From NCBI GenBank assembly GCA_043738095.1, contig JAYSZI010000029.1, forward strand, positions 1 to 8,321: DNA of 8,321 nucleotides, given 5' to 3'. This document shows, in pieces, positions 6,005 to 8,321 of the stretch. Numbering within the stretch: position 1 is the stretch's first letter; every line of letters begins with the position of its first letter. The position numbers were made by a program, and so were the translations under genes. The stretch is from Lysobacter_K sp043738095. Lineage in GTDB: Bacteria; Pseudomonadota; Gammaproteobacteria; Xanthomonadales; Xanthomonadaceae. The notes beneath the pieces were generated by a model. That model did no database searches, was not told the DNA's origin, and saw only the letters and a program-made list of their open reading frames with translations.

Positions 6005-6993
6005 GGGCGATCGTTTTTGACGACTACGGTTCGTACGATGTGCTGCAGATGCGTGAGGTGGACAGGCCTGAGCCCGGTGTTGGCGAGGTGCTCGTCCGCG
6101 TGCACGCCGCATCGGTGAACCGTGCCGATGGCTACTTCATGCGTGGTCGCCCATATCTGGCGCGTGTGAAGAGCGGCTGGAAGCGCCCGAAGATCAATGG
6201 CCTCGGGCTTGATTTCGCCGGAGTGGTCGAAGCGGTCGGCGAAGCCGTGACCGCTTTCCGCCCAGGCGACGAAGTCTTCGGTGAAGTAGCGGATGCGTAC
6301 ACCAGCGTCGCGCGCTCGTTCGCGGAGTACCTCTGTGTTGCTGCGAAGAGCGTCGTCAGAAAGCCGGCCAATGTGTCCTTCGAAGAAGCGGCAGCGGTAC
6401 CTCTGGCGGGATGCACGGCGCTCTACGCGTTGCGTGACTACGGGCTGTTGCGAGCCGGCCAGCATGTGTTGATCAACGGCGCCGGCGGCGGCGTCGGAAC
6501 GCATGCGGTGCAGCTAGCAAAGCACTTCGGCGCCACGGTCAGCGCCGTCTGTAGCGAAAGAAAAATGGGTTTTCTGAGCGATCTCGGCGCGGATCACGTG
6601 ATCAACTATCAGAAACGCGATTTCACTGCCGAGAGTGTGCGCTACGACGTGATCGTCGACATCGTCAGCAGTCAGAGTGCTCGACGTTGCAAGCGCGTGC
6701 TCGCGCCGCACGGAAGATTTGTCTGGGTGGGCGGGCCTGACACCAATCGGTGGTTTGGACCCATGCGACCCGCGCTGGATGTGCTGTCGATGTCGCTCGT
6801 CAACCGCCGGCAACACTGGCTCTGCGTCGCAAAGACATCGACGGCGGCCGATCTGGCGGTACTCGCTCAATCGCTTGCCGACGGGACGTTGCGCCCGGCC
6901 ATCGATCGGCGCTATCCCCTCGAAGACGTTGCCGCTGCCATTCGTTATATGGAACAAGGCCATGCGTGCGGCAAGGTAGTAATCGAGATATGA
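6001..6993 (+). CDS. Zinc-free medium-chain (MDR) NAD(P)H-dependent oxidoreductase, quinone-oxidoreductase/enoyl-reductase type
   Basis: A 330-residue MDR enzyme. The N-terminal GroES-like domain has 'ASVNRADGYFMRGR' (37-50) and 'GLDFAGVVEAVG' (69-80), lacking the Cys/His zinc ligands and the four-Cys structural lobe of alcohol dehydrogenases. The Rossmann domain has the dinucleotide motif 'INGAGGGVGTHAVQLAK' (158-174). This is the quinone oxidoreductase/enoyl reductase branch, which reduces activated C=C bonds with NADPH. In trans-AT clusters stand-alone enoyl reductases are normally FMN-dependent PksE-type proteins, so an MDR enzyme here could be a LovC-like trans-acting ER, a tailoring reductase, or a protective oxidoreductase. 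ATG 6001 overlaps the thioesterase stop. There is no frameshift and length is typical. The family is certain, the substrate unknown. Confidence 0.88.
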   Translation: MRAIVFDDYGSYDVLQMREVDRPEPGVGEVLVRVHAASVNRADGYFMRGRPYLARVKSGWKRPKINGLGLDFAGVVEAVGEAVTAFRPGDEVFGEVADAYTSVARSFAEYLCVAAKSVVRKPANVSFEEAAAVPLAGCTALYALRDYGLLRAGQHVLINGAGGGVGTHAVQLAKHFGATVSAVCSERKMGFLSDLGADHVINYQKRDFTAESVRYDVIVDIVSSQSARRCKRVLAPHGRFVWVGGPDTNRWFGPMRPALDVLSMSLVNRRQHWLCVAKTSTAADLAVLAQSLADGTLRPAIDRRYPLEDVAAAIRYMEQGHACGKVVIEI

Positions 6994-7030
6994 CCAACGG
7001 CCCGATAAGCGGTAACCGATGCGTGGCCGT

Positions 7031-7044
7031 ACATCAATTGATGT
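7031..7044. promoter_or_regulatory. Perfect 14-bp palindrome, candidate operator
   Basis: ACATCAATTGATGT is its own reverse complement. It is AT-rich inside an otherwise GC-rich region and sits in the main intergenic gap, 91 bp before the chosen start of the next gene. Such a site suits a dimeric DNA-binding regulator. No regulator gene is visible in the window to pair it with. Confidence 0.45.
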
Positions 7045-7120
7045 GCCATTATTGTGAGGACCGGCATGCGGGGTGGCGTACCGGCGGCTTGGAAGAAGTT
7101 GAGTCGAGTCAAGGCTCTCA

Positions 7121-7130
7121 GGGAAGGGGA
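7121..7130 (+). promoter_or_regulatory. Ribosome binding site for the small membrane protein
   Basis: GGGAAGGGGA ends 4 nt before ATG 7135 and favours that start. A weaker alternative, GAGGA at 7056-7060, precedes the in-frame ATG 7066 by 5 nt and would add 23 residues. Confidence 0.55.
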
Positions 7131-7134
7131 CGCT

Positions 7135-7491
7135 ATGGATACGCAAAGCAATCCGAAGGTGATGGCGTTTGTGCCGCTCTTCATTCTTGCCACATCGCTC
7201 AATACGCTCGGCATCGTGCTGGCCAGCGGGGGCTGGTTGAGGTTCCTGCTAATGGCCGCAGGCCTGGGCATGATGCTCGCCTGCCTGGTCAAGGCGGTTG
7301 GGGCGCGAGAGCAGGCAACAAGGGCCCCCGGCAGCGCGCGCGGCGTTGCTCCGCTATCAAGCCTCGCGCAGCAGCGCATGCCCAAAAAATCGACCAAGTC
7401 GGATACCGATTTGCCTTTCGGTTTGGCTCAGGCGTTCTATCGGATTTTCTCCACAAGGGTCGTCACTGAATCTCCGAGTGACCACGGTTGA
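7135..7491 (+). CDS. Small two-helix membrane protein, unknown function
   Basis: A 118-residue protein that I do not recognise. Two hydrophobic stretches, about 9-30 ('VMAFVPLFILATSLNTLGIVLA' region) and 34-54 ('WLRFLLMAAGLGMMLACLV'), are separated by a short Ser-Gly-Gly turn, forming a helical hairpin. The remaining half is soluble, basic and Ser/Ala/Pro-rich (55-90), ending in a possible amphipathic piece 'LPFGLAQAFYRIFS' (93-106). Positive charges after the second helix (Lys53, Arg58, Arg63, Arg69) suggest that both ends face the cytoplasm. It lies between the MDR enzyme and the ACP-DUF2156 gene, in the same direction. It could be a small export, resistance or scaffold factor for the pathway; nothing in the sequence shows which. 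Start ATG 7135 has a good ribosome binding site; ATG 7066 and GTG 7054 are in-frame alternatives. Codon choice looks coding. Confidence 0.6.
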   Translation: MDTQSNPKVMAFVPLFILATSLNTLGIVLASGGWLRFLLMAAGLGMMLACLVKAVGAREQATRAPGSARGVAPLSSLAQQRMPKKSTKSDTDLPFGLAQAFYRIFSTRVVTESPSDHG

Positions 7492-7542
7492 TCGAGGCGT
7501 ATAGCTCTTAGATACCAGAATTGAAGCAAGGACTGCGGATTC

Positions 7543-8321
7543 ATGATGGACCATGACACGTTGCAAGAGCGGGCTGAAGCCTATCTAAAATTTCTCATCT
7601 GCGAAGCGGCGGATACTGCGCTGGTATTCGATGCAGAGACTCCGTTCGGCGAAATCGGCGTCAATTCGTTTCTGGTACTGAAAATCCTGAAACGCCTCGA
7701 GCGGGACTTCGGCGTCCTGCCCAAGACTCTGCTCTTCGAGAACTTCAACGTCCGCGATCTCGCCCGATATTTCGTCAGGACGCATGCGGATGCTCTGGAT
7801 CGCATGTTTGCGGGCACCCCTTCGTCCGCTCGCACCGCGGCACCGCCAGCGCATGACCCATCAGGCCGCACCACACCTGCGCAGCACGTACCGACCGCAG
7901 CTGTGCTCGTAAAGATGCCGCAGCTTGTCGCGATCAAACATCTAGACAGGTATCCGCAACTCAATCAGCGCCGGCTGCAGATTTTCAACGAGTACAAGAA
8001 CGAGTCCTCGGTATCGCGCGGCACCGCGATGATCGCGCCACTGCTGTTCTTCGGCGACGCGCAGCGCGGCTACTTCAACTGCGGCAAAGGCAAGGGCATC
8101 CTGCTGGCCTACGGCTATACCGGCCCGGAAGAGCACTTCCCGCCGCTCGCCGAGCAGTTGTACCGGTACTGCGACGCGCACGGCCTGCAGTTCAATCTGT
8201 TCGTCGAAGACCGGCTGCCCGAGCTGTGCGGCAAGCGCTTTTCTGCGACGCCGTTCGGCGTGATGCAGCGTGTGACCGACCTGGCGTCCTTCACGCTGGA
8301 AGGCCAGAAGATGCGACGTCT
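7543..8321 (+). CDS. ACP domain fused to a DUF2156/MprF-C-like (GNAT-fold) domain, partial, runs off right edge
   Basis: This open frame has 259 residues in view and no stop. Residues 5-85 are an acyl carrier domain: 'FGEIGVNSFLVLKIL' with Ser42 as the expected phosphopantetheine site, then 'LPKTLLFENFNVRDLARYFV' (59-78), a sequence style typical of ACPs in trans-AT megasynthases. A Pro/Ala/Ser/Thr-rich linker spans about 91-122. From about 125 a second domain begins: 'HLDRYPQLNQRRLQIFNEY' (133-151), 'GILLAYGYTGPEEHFPPLAEQL' region (185-206) and 'VTDLASFTLEGQKMRR' (244-259). The last motif and general layout resemble the C-terminal DUF2156 domain of MprF-type aminoacyl transferases. ATG 7543 (or 7546) follows AAGGA at 7528-7532. 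The rest may be a PKS or the remaining half of the DUF2156 fold. The ACP call is firm; the second domain is recognised by motif only. Confidence 0.8.
   Translation, partial: MMDHDTLQERAEAYLKFLICEAADTALVFDAETPFGEIGVNSFLVLKILKRLERDFGVLPKTLLFENFNVRDLARYFVRTHADALDRMFAGTPSSARTAAPPAHDPSGRTTPAQHVPTAAVLVKMPQLVAIKHLDRYPQLNQRRLQIFNEYKNESSVSRGTAMIAPLLFFGDAQRGYFNCGKGKGILLAYGYTGPEEHFPPLAEQLYRYCDAHGLQFNLFVEDRLPELCGKRFSATPFGVMQRVTDLASFTLEGQKMRR

Larger units (their letters stand above)
6994..7134 (+). other. 141-bp intergenic region with palindrome and inverted repeat
   Basis: This is the largest non-coding gap in the window. It contains ACGGCC (6997-7002) facing GGCCGT (7025-7030) across a 22-nt loop that itself holds CGGT-A-ACCG. 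A perfect 14-bp palindrome follows immediately (7031-7044). There is no run of T after the hairpin, so it is not a clear intrinsic terminator, and I find no convincing sigma70 -35/-10 pair. The arrangement fits a regulatory region upstream of the small membrane protein and possibly the large gene after it. If the alternative start at 7066 is used, the gap shrinks to 72 bp. Confidence 0.45.

Noticed and set aside
4478..6112. A 544-codon open frame on the minus strand
   Set aside because: It runs antisense across the AT end, the acyl hydrolase and the thioesterase, all of which have clear family motifs. Its translation shows no recognisable domain. Long antisense frames are common in GC-rich coding DNA.
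6750..7469. A 239-codon plus-strand frame crossing the end of the MDR gene and the membrane-protein gene
   Set aside because: It is out of frame with both. The first part overlaps conserved MDR residues and the translation is Arg-rich without motifs.
7488..7514. Possible promoter TTGATC with TAGATA before the ACP-DUF2156 gene
   Set aside because: The spacer is only 15 nt and the -10 matches consensus at about three positions; too weak to list as a feature.
7581..7964. A 127-codon minus-strand frame opposite the ACP domain
   Set aside because: The plus strand encodes an ACP with a clear phosphopantetheine motif; the minus frame has no recognisable content.

Overview
The window reads as the accessory-enzyme section of a trans-acyltransferase (trans-AT) polyketide biosynthetic gene cluster. 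All genes are on the + strand and tightly packed. Base composition is GC-rich, with GC-rich third codon positions. That composition and the protein families suggest a proteobacterium, perhaps Burkholderiales; this is inference from style only, because no taxonomic marker is present.

Layout. Positions 1-3307 carry a complete HMG-CoA-synthase-type beta-branching cassette: the 3' end of the HMG-CoA synthase homologue (HCS), a PksH-like ECH1 dehydratase, a PksI-like ECH2 decarboxylase, a stand-alone donor acyl carrier protein, and a KS-like malonyl-ACP decarboxylase with Ser in place of the active-site Cys. Positions 3353-5560 carry two acyltransferase-fold proteins. The first has the features of the malonyl-specific trans-AT (GHSLGE, Arg, GAFHS) plus an unusual C-terminal extension. 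The second lacks the malonate-binding Arg and looks like a PedC/PksD-type acyl hydrolase. Positions 5579-6993 hold a coupled pair: a PaaI-like hotdog thioesterase and a zinc-free MDR oxidoreductase. A 141-bp gap with a perfect 14-bp palindrome follows, then a small two-helix membrane protein of unknown function (7135-7491). From 7543 a gene runs off the right edge. It begins with an ACP domain and a Pro/Ala-rich linker, then a domain resembling DUF2156/MprF C-terminal (GNAT-fold) proteins.

Working model. The KS-like decarboxylase makes acetyl-ACP from malonyl-ACP on the donor ACP. HCS adds this acetyl unit to a beta-keto intermediate on the assembly line. ECH1 dehydrates and ECH2 decarboxylates, leaving a methyl or exomethylene beta-branch. 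The trans-AT loads malonate on assembly-line ACPs, and the acyl hydrolase and possibly the thioesterase clear stalled acyl chains. The MDR enzyme may act as a reductase in trans or in tailoring. The ACP-DUF2156 protein at the right edge is the least ordinary element and may be the start of a PKS or a loading/tailoring protein. The polyketide product cannot be named from this window.
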